From contig NW_026262581.1 of the NCBI RefSeq assembly GCF_021869535.1, forward strand, positions 100,616,271 through 100,680,270: DNA of 64,000 nt. The letters are read 5' to 3'. The position numbers and the translations under genes are program-made. A model generated the notes under the pieces. That model was not told the origin of the DNA and ran no database searches. It saw only the letters and a program-made list of their open reading frames with translations. Source of the stretch: Mytilus californianus. Its lineage: Eukaryota; Mollusca; Bivalvia; Mytilida; Mytilidae. This document shows positions 26,001-36,915 of this stretch, piece by piece (the first letter of the stretch is position 1; every line of letters begins with the position of its first letter).

Positions 26001-29000
26001 TTAAACTAAAGTTAGAGTGCGAAAACCAATGTGTCTTCGGACGACCACGATGCCAACGTCATACCAATAAACGACCACAAAATTTTTTTGCGGTCGTATA
26101 AAAAGTTTGTCATGAAATAACAAACATTTGCAGCAGTACTTAGCACTTTTTTAAGAAACAAAAAACGTCTTAAAATGTACATCTGATTTTGCTATGAATG
26201 CAAATCTTTTTGTGTGTGCATGATATATTGGTGAAATAACATACCCTTTCTGACCATGATACTGATGTTACTGTATCTCCATCACTTGATAAATCACATA
26301 GTCTTGTCACCTGTAAAACATTATACAATTACAATTATTGCTATATTCAAATTGTTTTATGCAGATGAACTGTCTGCATCTCGATTTTTTCTTGTAATCA
26401 CAAAAAAAAAAAATAATAGAGGGATGTATCCAGTATAATATGAATGTCCTCTTGTATTGAGCTGAGCTCAATATTGTAAAGACAGCTATCTATATTGAAT
26501 GGACAGCTTTATGTAAAAATTCCAAGAATACTGTAGTTAATTGTAAAATAAATGAAAAACTCCCCAGGACAACATTCACTCCATAGATACAAGTACCACA
26601 ACAGCATTTATTTTGCCTGTCTAGTACATGTATATACCTTCACCGGTACTGCATCAATTTTACCATGCCTGGTACATGTGTACATGCACTCCATAGATAA
26701 ACACAAGTACTTTTGCTTATATATTACATGTACTCTACAGATATACACAGGTGATACGCCACAAATTTAACTTTTCTAGTACATGCATAAAGCTTTGAAG
26801 GTACTTCATTATTTTTACATGCCTACTATATGCACTCCATAGTTACATTATACACACAAGTACATCTTGTTTTTTACAGGACTAATACATAAACTCCATA
26901 CAGACATGTTGGTACAACAACATCTTTTTTGTTTTTTGACCTGACTAATACATACACTCCATAGAGACTTGTTGGTACTACAATATCTTCTTTGTTTTTA
27001 CCTGACTAGTACCTACACTCCATAGAGACAAGTTGGTACTACATCATTAAATTTACCTGACTAGTACATGCACTCCACAGATAAACACAGGTACCAAGTC
27101 CAACACTTAGAACATTCTGTGATGACCAATCCACCAAGTTTAAATAAAAATCATCCTGCAGTTCAGGAGCATCTAACACCTTAAATGGTATCTTTGATAT
27201 CTTTCTCACAGCCTAGAATAAAAGTTGTAAAAATCAACAATGAATATGTTTTGCTCTCAATTCTCAATAATGCAATCTTCTCTGATTTACTCTCATAAAA
27301 CAATTTTAGACATTTTTATCGTAGTATTTCATGTCACACCATATGCATGTTAGCAATTTTGAAGTTCCAAATATTAAGTATATTAAGTGTATACACACTT
27401 CAAAATTTCACTTTATAATGCATATTATGATGACATCCATCTGCAAGTATATATTCCACAAATCTCTTTATTTTTTGTAAGAGACAGATATTTTACATCG
27501 CCATAATATGACATTTTTCAAGTTCAACCAATTACATTTGTTTTACATTTAACCCTGATTAATGTTAGGTTAATGTAACTATCAAAATTTACCAACAAGG
27601 GTTTAAAGTCAGATCAACTTGCTATTTTGTAATATCAATACAAGTCAGTTGATATATATCATATTCCACTAATAATTTCAAGATTATTTTTATATCTACC
27701 TTTCTTGGAGATCTAAGAAGTCGTTGACTTTTACTTCCTACTGGTGATAATGAATACGGAGATGAATCACTAAAATCTAAACTTCTTCTAGGAACATGAT
27801 ACTATAAAATAAAACAAGTAGTAATTAACAAATGGCTAATATACACTATAGCTAACCAGTTTTATAGCATGAAATCAATCATGTGTAATTAACAAATGGT
27901 TAACATACACTATAGCTAGCCAGTTAAGCATGAAATCAATCATGTGCATCTTTACTTGATCAAACTCATGCATAAGTTTTTATGTTTCGCTAATTGTCAA
28001 ATAGACTTATTACAGCATTTTTTCAGTTTTTGTCATTGTAAGATATTATTTATTCTATATGTTATAACCAATTTCACTCTGATACAATTTAGGCAAAACC
28101 ATATAAAGTTCATAAACCTCTATGAACCTTTTGATCGATTTATAAGGGGGAGGGTTGATAGTCCAAATAATTATAACATCTTGAAAGGCTATCTTAATTT
28201 TTTTTCTGTAACAAATAGGATTCCATTTGAGGTGTGCAATGATCTACTTTGATTTCCCAAGATTCTTCACTTCCGATGAGTATAAAATATCAAACTTGGT
28301 AAAATTTGGCAGACCCAAATTTCCAGATAATATAAATTGAATGTTCCGGGTATTCGGGTCCATCAAATTTTATGGAGTTTGGTATTTTATACTCTCCATA
28401 AGTGAAGGATCTTGGGAAATCAGGGAAACCATTTTAAACGCAAAGTAGAACATTTCACACCTCAAATGGAATTGTACCTTCTTTTACCATTACTTTTGGA
28501 AATTTCTGGAAATATTTTGCACCAACAAGCACACAAAAGGTAAGACTTTGTATATATACAAAAATTTCTAGCGGTCTATGAAGATTTCATGGCAAAATTG
28601 GGTATCAAAGTTCTCTCTCAAAAGTGCAGACGAAAAAAATTGCTTCAGCGTTATGATGTCGTAGGAAGGCGTCACAGAAAAAAATAAAATGGCCTTTCAA
28701 GACGTCATAATTATTTGGACTAGAGGGTTGAGTGCTCAAAAACTACAAATGTATTTAAAATTAATAACCTCTCTAAATGTTCATATGCCAGTCTCAAGTC
28801 AGAAACCTTCACAGTGGTGTTATTTATAACTTAAATCATACTGACTTTTAAAAGCTCTTTGTGTATGTTGTGTGGACTACAATTATTGAAAAAAAGAACT
28901 ACTATCTATGTTAGTGGAGTAACACAGCTACTTATGTTTGTGATGTAACATATGATTCTTAAAGATTTTTCAGATAATATTTGGGTGAACATAGAAACTT

Positions 29001-31196
29001 AGCTATAGAAGTGAAAAGTTATTTAGATTTACAAATATAATCATTAAACTTACACGAAAAAGATTTTTACTTTCTTTGGGGACTAAAATTCTTCTTTCAT
29101 CTGTCTGTTGATCCTACAAAAATTAAACATATCTATGTGTATATATATGGTATTGTCATTGTTTTAAAATATCTTTTATTCTATGAGATGTTCAATTTAT
29201 TCCATCAGATTAAAGTTTTAATAGTTAATAATAAATGGGGAATGTGTCCATGGGACACAGATGATGCCCCAGCTTGCATATCATATAAAGTTATAAAGGG
29301 ACATAACTGAGGAATGGAAAAAGTGACGCTACCCAAATTTGTTACTGATCCGAGTTTTGTAGTAATAAGTATTGTGTATAAGTTTCATAACATTTGGTTG
29401 AGGCAAACTTAAGTTAGAGAACAGAAACGAAAAAATTCAGCATTTTTTCCTTTTCTGTAAAGGGGCATAACTCTAGAACAGTAAAAGTGACGCCACCTAA
29501 ATTCAATCTTGATCTGTATTTTGTGGTAATAATCAATGTGTATAAGTTTCAAAACATTTGGTTGAGGCAAACTAAAGTTACAGAACGGAAACAAAAAATT
29601 CAGCAATTTTAGCAATATTCCATTTCTAAAGGGGCAAAACTCTAGAACTGTTACAGTGACGCCACCCAAATTCAAACTTGATCTGTGTTTTGTGGTAATA
29701 AGCATTGTGTATAAGACCACAACATTTGGTTGCGGCAAACTAAAGTTAGAGAACGGAAACAAAAAAATTCAGCAATTATTCCATTTGTAAAGGGCATAAC
29801 TCTAGAACAGTTAAAGTGACACCACCAAAATTAAAACTTGATCTGTATTTTGTGGTAATAAGCATTGCATATAAGTTTCATAACATTTGGTTGAGGCAAA
29901 CTAAAATTAGAGAACGGAAACAAACTTTGGGACGTACAAGGGTAAAACTTAATATCCCCGCGGCGGGGGCATAAAAACATTCTCACAAAAACTCACCTTC
30001 AAATCTTCAATGCCCGCTGACAAGAGTTCATTTTTCAGTAAACAATAATAAGCTAGACCATCTTTACTGCTATCAGCTGTTGGCTCCTTAGATTTACTAC
30101 TAGATTGAGTGGGTGATGATGTAGGACTTCCCTTAAGAAGTAAAAAGACATTTTATTGTATTATTTATATATAGCAATAAAACAGAGAGAGATTTTCAAA
30201 TGGAAAATTTTACTGATCTTATAATCTAAATAAACATGGGATTGGTTTGAAATACATGTTTATGAAATTTCTTTATCTACATCAAAAGAAAATATTTTTA
30301 CTTGAAACAGTCATGCATAACATTTATTCAATCATTTGTTACATGTATCTTATATGTGTACATTAATTTATTGTGAGGACTTTTTCTTTTTAATAATTAT
30401 TCTATGTTGAGCTGCCTGCATTTACGTTAAAATACTAACTTTTGGAATATTAAAATTTATATGCCAGCTAGCTCCTGCTCTACTTGGTATAAATCTGTCT
30501 CCATATTTGTCTTTACTTGGTGAAGCTACTGGACTCATAGGACTTAAACTCAATGGCTGTAAAACAAAATATATTCTAACTAAGTAAAAACACATCAGGC
30601 ATTAATAACTTTGTTTTTTAATGGGGATACACATATTCCAATGAAATCCACCTGTGTATAAAGCTTATGATAGCTTCATAACATTGATGATTACAAACTG
30701 TTTGCATGCATTGGGGTTGTAGATAAAAACACACAAACAAAATAATACAAATGTTTTGGAATTTTACCTATTTACTTGATCATGGCTACATTGTATATAT
30801 ACAAGATAAAAAATAAGTAATGATAACTATGTATATTAATATTTATCCTGTTTACATTATATATACATAGCTAGATAATTTTGTAGAGAACAGATGATGA
30901 CACCAGTTTTTGAAAATTTTTCAAAATTTGCAACTTTAACATTAAAAGAGTTCTTAAGCACTTAATCATTTGACATGAATTATTAAGCAAATAAATAAAT
31001 TGACATTCTACTACATTTGGAAATTTATTTTTCTGTTTTTCAAATGCAGCTTTACTTGCCTTTGGCTAGTAGTTATAAGAACAAGAATATGTATGTATTT
31101 TTCAAATTAAAATTTGTATACAATACTTACAGAATTATATGGGGAAACCTGGCCATTTTGTTGTCGAAGCAAACGCTTCTCATATTCTGGATCCAT
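17022..31196 (-). CDS. FZR1: FZR1/Cdh1, WD40 co-activator of the APC/C
   Basis: Twelve coding exons join in phase to 487 aa: 31196-31131, 30556-30440, 30131-29997, 29113-29054, 27801-27700, 27212-27057, 26310-26245, 23461-23359, 22882-22464, 22116-22012, 17944-17852 and 17063-17022. All junctions are GT-AG. The protein starts [12 protein letters not shown] and has the C-box DRFIPSR (residues 42-48), the [13 protein letters not shown] block, [20 protein letters not shown] (from ~164), a seven-bladed WD40 propeller (~180-470, with [12 protein letters not shown] and [14 protein letters not shown]), and the C-terminal Ile-Arg tail (TRIR, 484-487) that docks on APC3. The family activates the anaphase-promoting ubiquitin ligase in late mitosis/G1 and recruits KEN- and D-box substrates. 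Length and motifs match animal FZR1 and not CDC20. All key elements are present, so it should be functional. Confidence 0.98.
19185..19365 (-). repeat. Degraded SINE-like repeat in FZR1 intron 10
   Basis: Blocks such as GATTATTTGGTGTTTAATAC, ATTGGTGTAGGAAGC, AGGAAAACTGACAATCCTAG and ACAACCTCAGT match a widespread mollusc repeat whose intact form, from memory, carries a tRNA-like promoter box on the minus strand near the ACAACCTCAG end. Here that box appears deleted. Small fragments of the same GATTGATTGATG-type end occur near 52925-52960 and 55785-55822. Confidence 0.5.
19715..20612 (+). mobile_element. Tandem-cored element, family E, in FZR1 intron 10
   Basis: About five diverging units of ~135-150 bp carry ACCAAAACACAAAAACTTAA (at 19798, 19945 and 20078), ATGAAAATGAGGTCAAGGTC and CACCAAATATAGTTGACCTA. 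It ends with a GC-rich block GCCGCCGCAGCCGG and GTCGCAGGCTGGACAA, related to the GACAAAAAT ends of the other families. It is non-coding. Confidence 0.8.
20613..20690 (-). repeat. Fragment of the K-family repeat
   Basis: AAGATGTGGTATGATTACCA and ACCAAACGACTTAGAAGTTA are, in reverse orientation, the end of the repeat at 47270-47960 (CATACCACAT end). The copy is short and deleted. Confidence 0.55.
23594..23687 (+). repeat. Two 47-bp tandem units beside the family B insertion
   Basis: Units at 23594-23640 and 23641-23687 each read ATAATAAAAAT(C/T)AACCTC followed by TACTTGGACAGAATAATAAA. A third unit is split at its AAAAAT by the family B element, and its remainder (CAACCTCTACTTGGACAGAA) resumes at ~24559. 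Confidence 0.9.
23699..24558 (+). mobile_element. Tandem-cored element, family B copy 2, in FZR1 intron 7
   Basis: It starts TCGTAAGGGTTCTGCGGAAC and ends GTCGCAGGCTCGACAAAAAT, with four ~190-bp units as in the copy at 10069. Near the 3' end CTTTTGCAACAAAAG can form a stem. The insertion point lies within a local 47-bp tandem array, so the empty site is visible next to it. Confidence 0.88.
24986..26104 (+). mobile_element. Composite element, family C copy 2, in FZR1 intron 7
   Basis: It has a header from AATAAAATGCTCCGCTGGGC through AGAGGTCGAACCCTGAACAG. Then come about five ~160-bp units with GGTATGGTACCTTGCAGTAC and CAGAGAGATCCATACA, and the 3' hairpin CGACCACAAAATTTTTTT / GCGGTCG followed by TATAAAAA. 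It is almost the same as 56921-58191 in EBP2. Frames inside it are repeat by-products. Confidence 0.88.
26570..27053 (-). repeat. Tandem array derived from the end of FZR1 exon 6 and its 5' splice site
   Basis: About nine units of ~48-63 bp follow exon 6 (27212-27057) directly into the intron. Each resembles the last ~45 bp of the exon plus the donor. The exon has ACATGCACTCCACAGATAAA followed by CACAGGTACC (plus-strand reading). The unit near 26690 has ACATGCACTCCATAGATAAA followed by CACAAGTAC, and the units at ~26999 and ~26938 keep ACCTGACTAGTACC/ACCTGACTAATACA, i.e. the CAG|GT donor context. The exon encodes the conserved YLWSACTSQ, so the exon is the source and the intronic copies the derivatives. 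Confidence 0.88.
27820..27945 (+). repeat. ~62-bp tandem duplication in FZR1 intron 5
   Basis: Two copies of GTAATTAACAAATGG...ATACACTATAGCTA...CATGAAATCAATCATGTG, at ~27820-27884 and ~27885-27945, differ by a few substitutions and a small indel. They sit just upstream (plus-strand) of the exon 5 acceptor. Confidence 0.85.
28159..28722 (+). mobile_element. 564-bp Mutator-like non-autonomous transposon
   Basis: Terminal inverted repeats of ~50 bp: left TAGTCCAAATAATTATAACA, right TCATAATTATTTGGACTA. It is flanked by a perfect 9-bp target duplication GAGGGTTGA (28150-28158 and 28723-28731). No transposase is present. The interior has its own inverted pair (around GTGAAGGATCTTGGGAAATC and GATTTCCCAAGATTCTTCAC). 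It lies in FZR1 intron 4. The 115-bp element at 14870 shares its ends. Confidence 0.92.
29237..29977 (+). mobile_element. Family A element copy 3, in FZR1 intron 3
   Basis: It starts GGGGAATGTGTCCATGGGAC and ends GCGGGGGCATAAAAA, with about four ~160-bp units. Its 3' end lies only about 18 bp from the exon 3 5' splice site (29996-29995 on the minus strand). Confidence 0.87.
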
Positions 31197-31283
31197 TACC
31201 TAAATTTGACTTTTCTTCTTAATTCCACATCTTTTTTTAATAGCTGGCCTAACTTGGTTGTGTTATAATATGTACCAAGAACT
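31197..31283 (-). other. FZR1: FZR1 5'UTR portion of the first coding exon
   Basis: On the minus strand a strong 3' splice site (GTTTTGTTTCAG, AG at 31285-31284) precedes 87 bp of untranslated leader. An in-frame TAG lies two codons before ATG 31196, which fixes the start codon. An upstream noncoding exon is therefore expected. Confidence 0.7.
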
Positions 31284-31339
31284 CTGAAACAAAACATGCA
31301 AATATTTCATAATTACATGTGCTTTTATAAAATAACTTA

Positions 31340-32540
31340 AATTCATCTCTAGACAAGAGTCTGTCAGAGTGACAGCAAACTGGATTTCCTGAAGAGGTCG
31401 AACCCTGAACAGTTGAGCAAGTATGGACACTACATTTAAGCTTAAAACAGCTCTGAATTTGGATTGTGATTGAATATTTGACACAACATAGGTTTGTGCC
31501 ACAAAATGAACGTGGTCAAAGAACTAAAAAATTTGAAATTGGACATATACCTATTATGGTAAAGGAGCCCACAATACAAAATCTCTAAATACATGGTTAG
31601 ATTCAGCATTTCGAAGAACCCCATAAATTCATTTTTTGTTGAATCAAACAAAGTTTAATTTTGGACCCTGATTTGGACCAACTTGAAAACTGGGCCCAAA
31701 AATCTAATATTTAAAAACAGGTTTAGATTCAGCATTTGAAAGAACCCTATGTATATTTAATTTATGTTGAAATGAAACAGTTTAATGTTATCCATATAAT
31801 TTTCTGCTCAAAGGGAAATAACTCAAACTGAATAAATTATAAACACATAGTTCTCTAAAATTAGATATGATTTAACAACTATTTTCTAAAATTAGATATG
31901 ATGTTACACAATATTTATCTATTTTTAAATTATAATCAAATATAATTAATAGTTCCAAATATTTTTTTCTTTCATTTGTCACAATCTAATACAGATCTGC
32001 AATTGCAACTTATCTATCAATGTCAACAACTTTATCTACACAATGTAATGTAATGAAATATATCCTTTAATAAAAATAGATTATTATCTAATTAAAGGAG
32101 TTCACTACATCAAAAAAAAATTATATATATAGCATTCAGAAAATCAGTTTATACAGAATAACAAACAAACCTACCACAAAATTCTTCAATTTACCAAAGA
32201 AAAGAAAAAATATATCCAAAATGTCATTTATCATTAATACAATGTCTTTTAAAAATCTTTGAACAGAACATGCAGAATGGAGTAATTAATAAGAATTTTT
32301 AATCAAAAATTGGCTTCTTGAGAAAGGGCTATAACTCAACAACGAGAAAAGCTAAAATTGTGAAAATTGAACTTGACCTTCATTTAGTCACAGGAAACAA
32401 CATATCTAAATTTGAAAAAATTTCGTCAAAGTGTTTTCATGTTAATGAATGGACACTGTTTGGCAGCAGCCTGCCTTCCCGCTCGCCCGCCGTACATCCC
32501 CAAATCAATAACCGATTTTTCCTTCGAAGATCCAGTTAAA
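31340..32540 (+). repeat. Composite old repeat: C-type header and H-family block
   Basis: CAGAGTGACAGCAAACTGGA near 31360 is followed by GAGGTCGAACCCTGAACAG (31395-31413), shared with the family C header. A block at 32308-32540 contains CTATAACTCAACAACGAGAA, GACCTTCATTTAGTCACAGG and GCCCGCCGTACATCCCCAAA. The H block and the CAGAGTGACAG piece occur in inverse orientation at 43050-43540. The middle is AT-rich with a small duplication (TCTAAAATTAGATATGAT near 31855-31902). No gene. It lies in the presumed 5'UTR intron of FZR1. Confidence 0.6.
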
Positions 32541-33100
32541 AATTGAAATTTACAGGATAACACATTAATGCTGCTGCATAAATGATGGATCTATATAACT
32601 GTTTCCATTTTTGATTGATAGGAATTGGTTAAAACATTTATTCAGTGATTGTACAACGTATTTCATATTACTATTAGTAGGCTATTCCAGATTTGGACTG
32701 TATACTCCATCTTATAAAAGAAGCTGAAATTTCCTGACAATTTTTGCTCAAACTGATGATTATGGATTATTAGATTTTTTCAGTTAAAAAAAAGTAATAT
32801 AAAATTTGTCATACATATTGGTCCTATATGTCATTGTAGGTGGAAATCCATACATATTTGCAAAATCTGAAAATTACTTTGCATACATATATTTTCTATA
32901 GGGGTACAGTATTTTTTGATAGCCTATTCTCAACTTTTGATATTAAAATTAAATGTACATGTACTTGTAATACATTAAAAGACATTTTCTATGTGGACTG
33001 GCTAAGTCTTTACTTTTTTGTACAAATGGTTACGACTTTGATTCGTAAAAAATAGTCTTATATATATTTTCGAACCATTTTATTAATTTAACATTCAAAA

Positions 33101-35191
33101 CAACCGAATATTAATTTTGAGGATTTACTCAACTTTTTCAAAGAGCTAAACTCAGGTAACTCAGATCCAATTGACTTGCCAACTAATGATACAAATTTGA
33201 TGAGTGAACTGAATGATAATTTAAATAGTCCTATTACGAAAGAAGAAATATTAAAATGTATTAGGAATTTAAAAAATAACAAAGCTTGTGGTGATGATAT
33301 GATTATTAACGAATATATTAAGACTTCTGGCGATTTTTTTATTGATGTTTATGCTGCATTGTTTAACTTGATTTTTAGAACTGGAATAGTACCAGTATCT
33401 TGGGTGATTGGAACGATCAAGCCATTTTATAAAAACAAAGGCAATAAGTTTGATCCTAAAAACTATAGACCCATTACTATTGTAAGTTGTATGGGTAAAT
33501 TATTTACAGCTATTTTAAGTAATAGACTTTCAAGGTTCTCTGATGAAGTTTTACTACTTAATGAAAATCAGTGTGGATTCCGAAATGGTTACTCAACTTG
33601 TGATTGTATCTTTACACTACACTCTTTTTTTGAAATTTTGAAATTAAAAAAGAAAAAAATGTTTTGTGCTTTTGTCGATTTTGAGAAAGCATTTGATACA
33701 GTGACTAGAGATGCTTTATGGTATAAGATGCTTGTAAATAATATTAATGGTTATATGTATAAAATTATTCATAACATGTATGATGATATAAAATCATGTT
33801 TGTCATACAATGGTGAGAAATCTGATTATTTTCCAAGCAACATTGGTCTACGCCAAGGGGAGAATTTATCCCCTTTTCTTTTTTCGCTTTTTTTGAACGA
33901 TTTGGAAGATTTCTTTTGTAAAGGGAATTTGATAGGCTTTAAAACTATATCAGATGCCCTAGAAGACGAACTAGACTTATATGTTAAACTGTTTGCAATT
34001 CTCTACGCAGACAATACTGTTTTAATGGCTGAATCAACCACAGAACTCCAATTACTATTAGAAAAATTTGAATCATATTGTAATGTTTGGAAAATGAAAG
34101 TCAATGTAGACAAGACTAAAATCATGATTTTTTGTAGTGGTAGACAACCTGTTAACCTTAAATTTAATTTTGGTAACTCTGACTTAGAAATTGTTAATGA
34201 GTTTAATTATCTTGGGATTTATTTTTCTAAAAATGGCTCATTTAAAGCAAATAAGAAGCATCTTGCTGAAAAAGCAACGAGAGCAATGTATGAAGTTATC
34301 AAAAAAGGTAGAAAGCATGGCTTATCAATAAGCTGTCAATAAGATTTATTTGATAAATTGGTTAAACCTGTTTTACTTTACGGCTGTGAAATTTGGGGAT
34401 TTGGAAATAATGATATATTAGAAAGAGTTCATTTGAAATTTTGTAAACTTCTACTCCATCTAAAATCTTCCACCACGAATTGTGTTATTTATGGAGAATT
34501 AGGACGTTATCCTATTAGCTTAGATATCAAAGTTCGCATGATTTCATACTGGGCAAAGTTGATTTTTAGCAAACCCAGTAAATTATCAACAATAGCATAC
34601 AAATTAATGTTTAGTTTATCTCATGGAAATAATGTTAAATTTTATTGGATGAAATGTATAGAATCTATTCTAAATGATACTGGTTTATCTTATGTATGGT
34701 TAATTCAAACTTGTATAAATGAAATTTGGTTAAAGACTGTTGTTAGAACATCTCTCCAAGATCAATTTAAACAATCATGGTACTCAGATATTCAAACGAA
34801 CTCAAAAACATTAAATTACCGCCTTTTTAAGGAACTTTTCGGATTCGAAAAGTATTTAGATATTTTGGAACCCTGTGATATTTATACTTTATGTCAATTT
34901 AGACTAATTAACCACAGATTGCCGATAGAAAGTGGTAGATGGAAAAAAATTCAGAGAGATAAAAGAATATGCGAACTATGTGACTTAAAAGATCTTGGAG
35001 ATGAATCCCACTATGTAATGAATTGTAAATTTATGGCTATAGAAAGACAAAAGTATATTGATAAAAAGTATATTAATAATCCGAATATAATTAAATTTAA
35101 GGAAGTAATGAATATGACAAAACAATCATATTTAAAAAAGCTATGTACATTTATAAGGCATATTAATTCGTGTGTGTGTTCTCCTGGCTAA
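33101..35191 (+). pseudogene. LINE ORF2: reverse transcriptase plus C-terminal zinc-knuckle region, inactivated
   Basis: One frame runs from 33101 to 35191, interrupted only by TAA at 34340-34342. It includes the RT fingers (RPITIVSCMGKLFTAILSNR, NQCGFRNGYST), the first catalytic Asp in FVDFEKAFD, the GLRQGENLSPFLFSLFLNDL block, and the core motif at 34004-34015, which reads YADN instead of YADD. After the stop the same frame continues with VKPVLLYGCEIWGFGN and a Cys/His cluster (CELCDLKD...HYVMNC). Loss of the second catalytic Asp and the nonsense codon each inactivate it. It is a jockey/CR1-like annotation type; the exact clade is not assigned. Confidence 0.93.
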
Positions 35192-35330
35192 ATTCAACTT
35201 AGATTTGTAAATAGTGTACATATCATGTTTATTTTAATTTATAACTGTACTATTTATTACATGTAACTTCTGTATACCATTGTATTGACGAAGGTATGTC
35301 AGAATAAAGATATACTAACGCATAACTGTT
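33101..35330 (+). mobile_element. 5'-truncated LINE with target-site duplication
   Basis: The insertion is bounded by the 9-bp direct repeat CATTCAAAA (33092-33100 and 35331-35339). It opens directly inside a reading frame, as expected for 5' truncation during target-primed reverse transcription. It keeps the RT domain and C-terminal region of ORF2 plus a ~140-bp 3'UTR containing AATAAAGATATACTAACG. The endonuclease and ORF1 are absent. It sits in the presumed long 5'UTR intron of FZR1, on the opposite strand. Confidence 0.92.
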
Positions 35331-35339
35331 CATTCAAAA

Positions 35340-36915
35340 ACTTGATAATGGTTGCAGATCGCCAATTAGGATTTTCTTCTTTTAATTTGCAAATGGACAG
35401 TACCGTTGCAATGTCCCCTCCCCTCATGTAATATGACATTATTTAATTGTTAAGTTATAGTTAACTCTTTTTCCCAGAAAGATACGCAATTTCAAAAATC
35501 TGCCATAGATTTGGAGAAAAAAAAAAAAAAATGCCATAGATCTATGATTTGTATGGCATTTGTGACGTCATATTTGCCATAGATTTAGATCTGCCATAGA
35601 TATGGAACCCACCATAGATGCGAGTCCTACATATATATTAGGTGAAATGCAATAATGAGAAATATGTAAACCTAATGCTTTGTATTAATTTAAACAGAAG
35701 TTAATATATACAATGATTTCTGAATTTCTTAGTAATCACTTGAAATGTAAACACACAATTTATAAAGCATAATACATTTAAGAGGAAAGAGAAAACATAC
35801 AAGTATTGGTTTAATAACAATAATGTGATTTTTTTTCTCTCTTATCATATGTTCATTCTAATTTTACCATGAAACTTGTCTCCGTTGAGTCTGTGTAGTA
35901 TTCTCTAAATAAATGCACAGGTCAAGACTATGTCACTGTTATAATTTCAATGGACATGTAATTTCATTTTGATTCCAATCAGATAATAATCATGGTAACA
36001 ATTTACAAATGTTTCTTTATCTATTTAATAATTACAGGTAAATTAATAAACTGTATTCATTATGGTTACTTCATTATAATCTAATTTAACAAATGTAGTT
36101 TGATATAGCCACAATTAAATAATTACCCTATAAATAAAGATATGCTTAATCACACGAAACAATATGAAACATTAAGTGAATTTTAATTTTTCATACAATA
36201 AATATAAGTATTTTAAGGAGGGCACAATTTCCATACTAGGAAAGATGCTCCCCCCCCCCCCCCCCCTCAAAAAAAAACATCAATAATAATAAAGCATATT
36301 CATTATGGATTCTATTTAAGCCACATAATTTACTTCATCTGACTTTTTGTCAGTTATCAACAATAAATCTTAATATGAAAATATTCAATTTAAGTGTATA
36401 CAGTTTAAAACACGTTTCATTGCCTAAGAAGTGAACAATATTGTAATATATTATCATAAATGTATACATGTCAATCTAATTAAGAACCTGACCAAATAAA
36501 ATGTTCTGCCTTTTCTAAAACAATTCTAGTTTACCTTTCTTCTTGCATCAAATGTTACAAACCTACAGTTTGCTTCCTAATATAATCTTATCATGTCATA
36601 CATGTAGACACCTTACAACAAGTTATGTCATGATTACAATGTTTCATATGTAAATCAAATAAAGGATGTGTTTGATTATGAATGCCATCAAGTTCCCTTA
36701 TTGATTATAACCCTTAGGCTATTCTTTTAACGGTACATATATCTGGGTAATCTACACTACAAAAGTAACACGCATGAATCTTACAAATATAACGTAAACA
36801 AAGTGCATTGTCTGTTTTTCCTCTGTATTTTATGTTTAAGGGAGCATTTTTCAAAAACATATAATTAAAAGTTTTTATGTGCACCCTTTTGCCTACTATC
36901 ATGTCTTCGTTTACC
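35340..36915. other. Intergenic / 5'UTR-intron DNA
   Basis: No coding sequence. It contains a GCCATAGAT-rich patch with a TGACGTCA palindrome (35563-35570), an A15-like run before it, and a C17 homopolymer at 36250-36266 followed by an A run. The minus strand at 36922-36911 reads AACAG|GTAAACG, a good 5' splice donor. Confidence 0.45.

Noticed and set aside
17022..31196. Possibility that the WD40 gene is CDC20 instead of FZR1
   Set aside because: The N-terminus ([12 protein letters not shown]), the [13 protein letters not shown] block and the C-box spacing fit FZR1/Cdh1.
36250..36266. C17 homopolymer as a functional element
   Set aside because: Most simply a microsatellite or an assembly-prone homopolymer; there is no supporting context.
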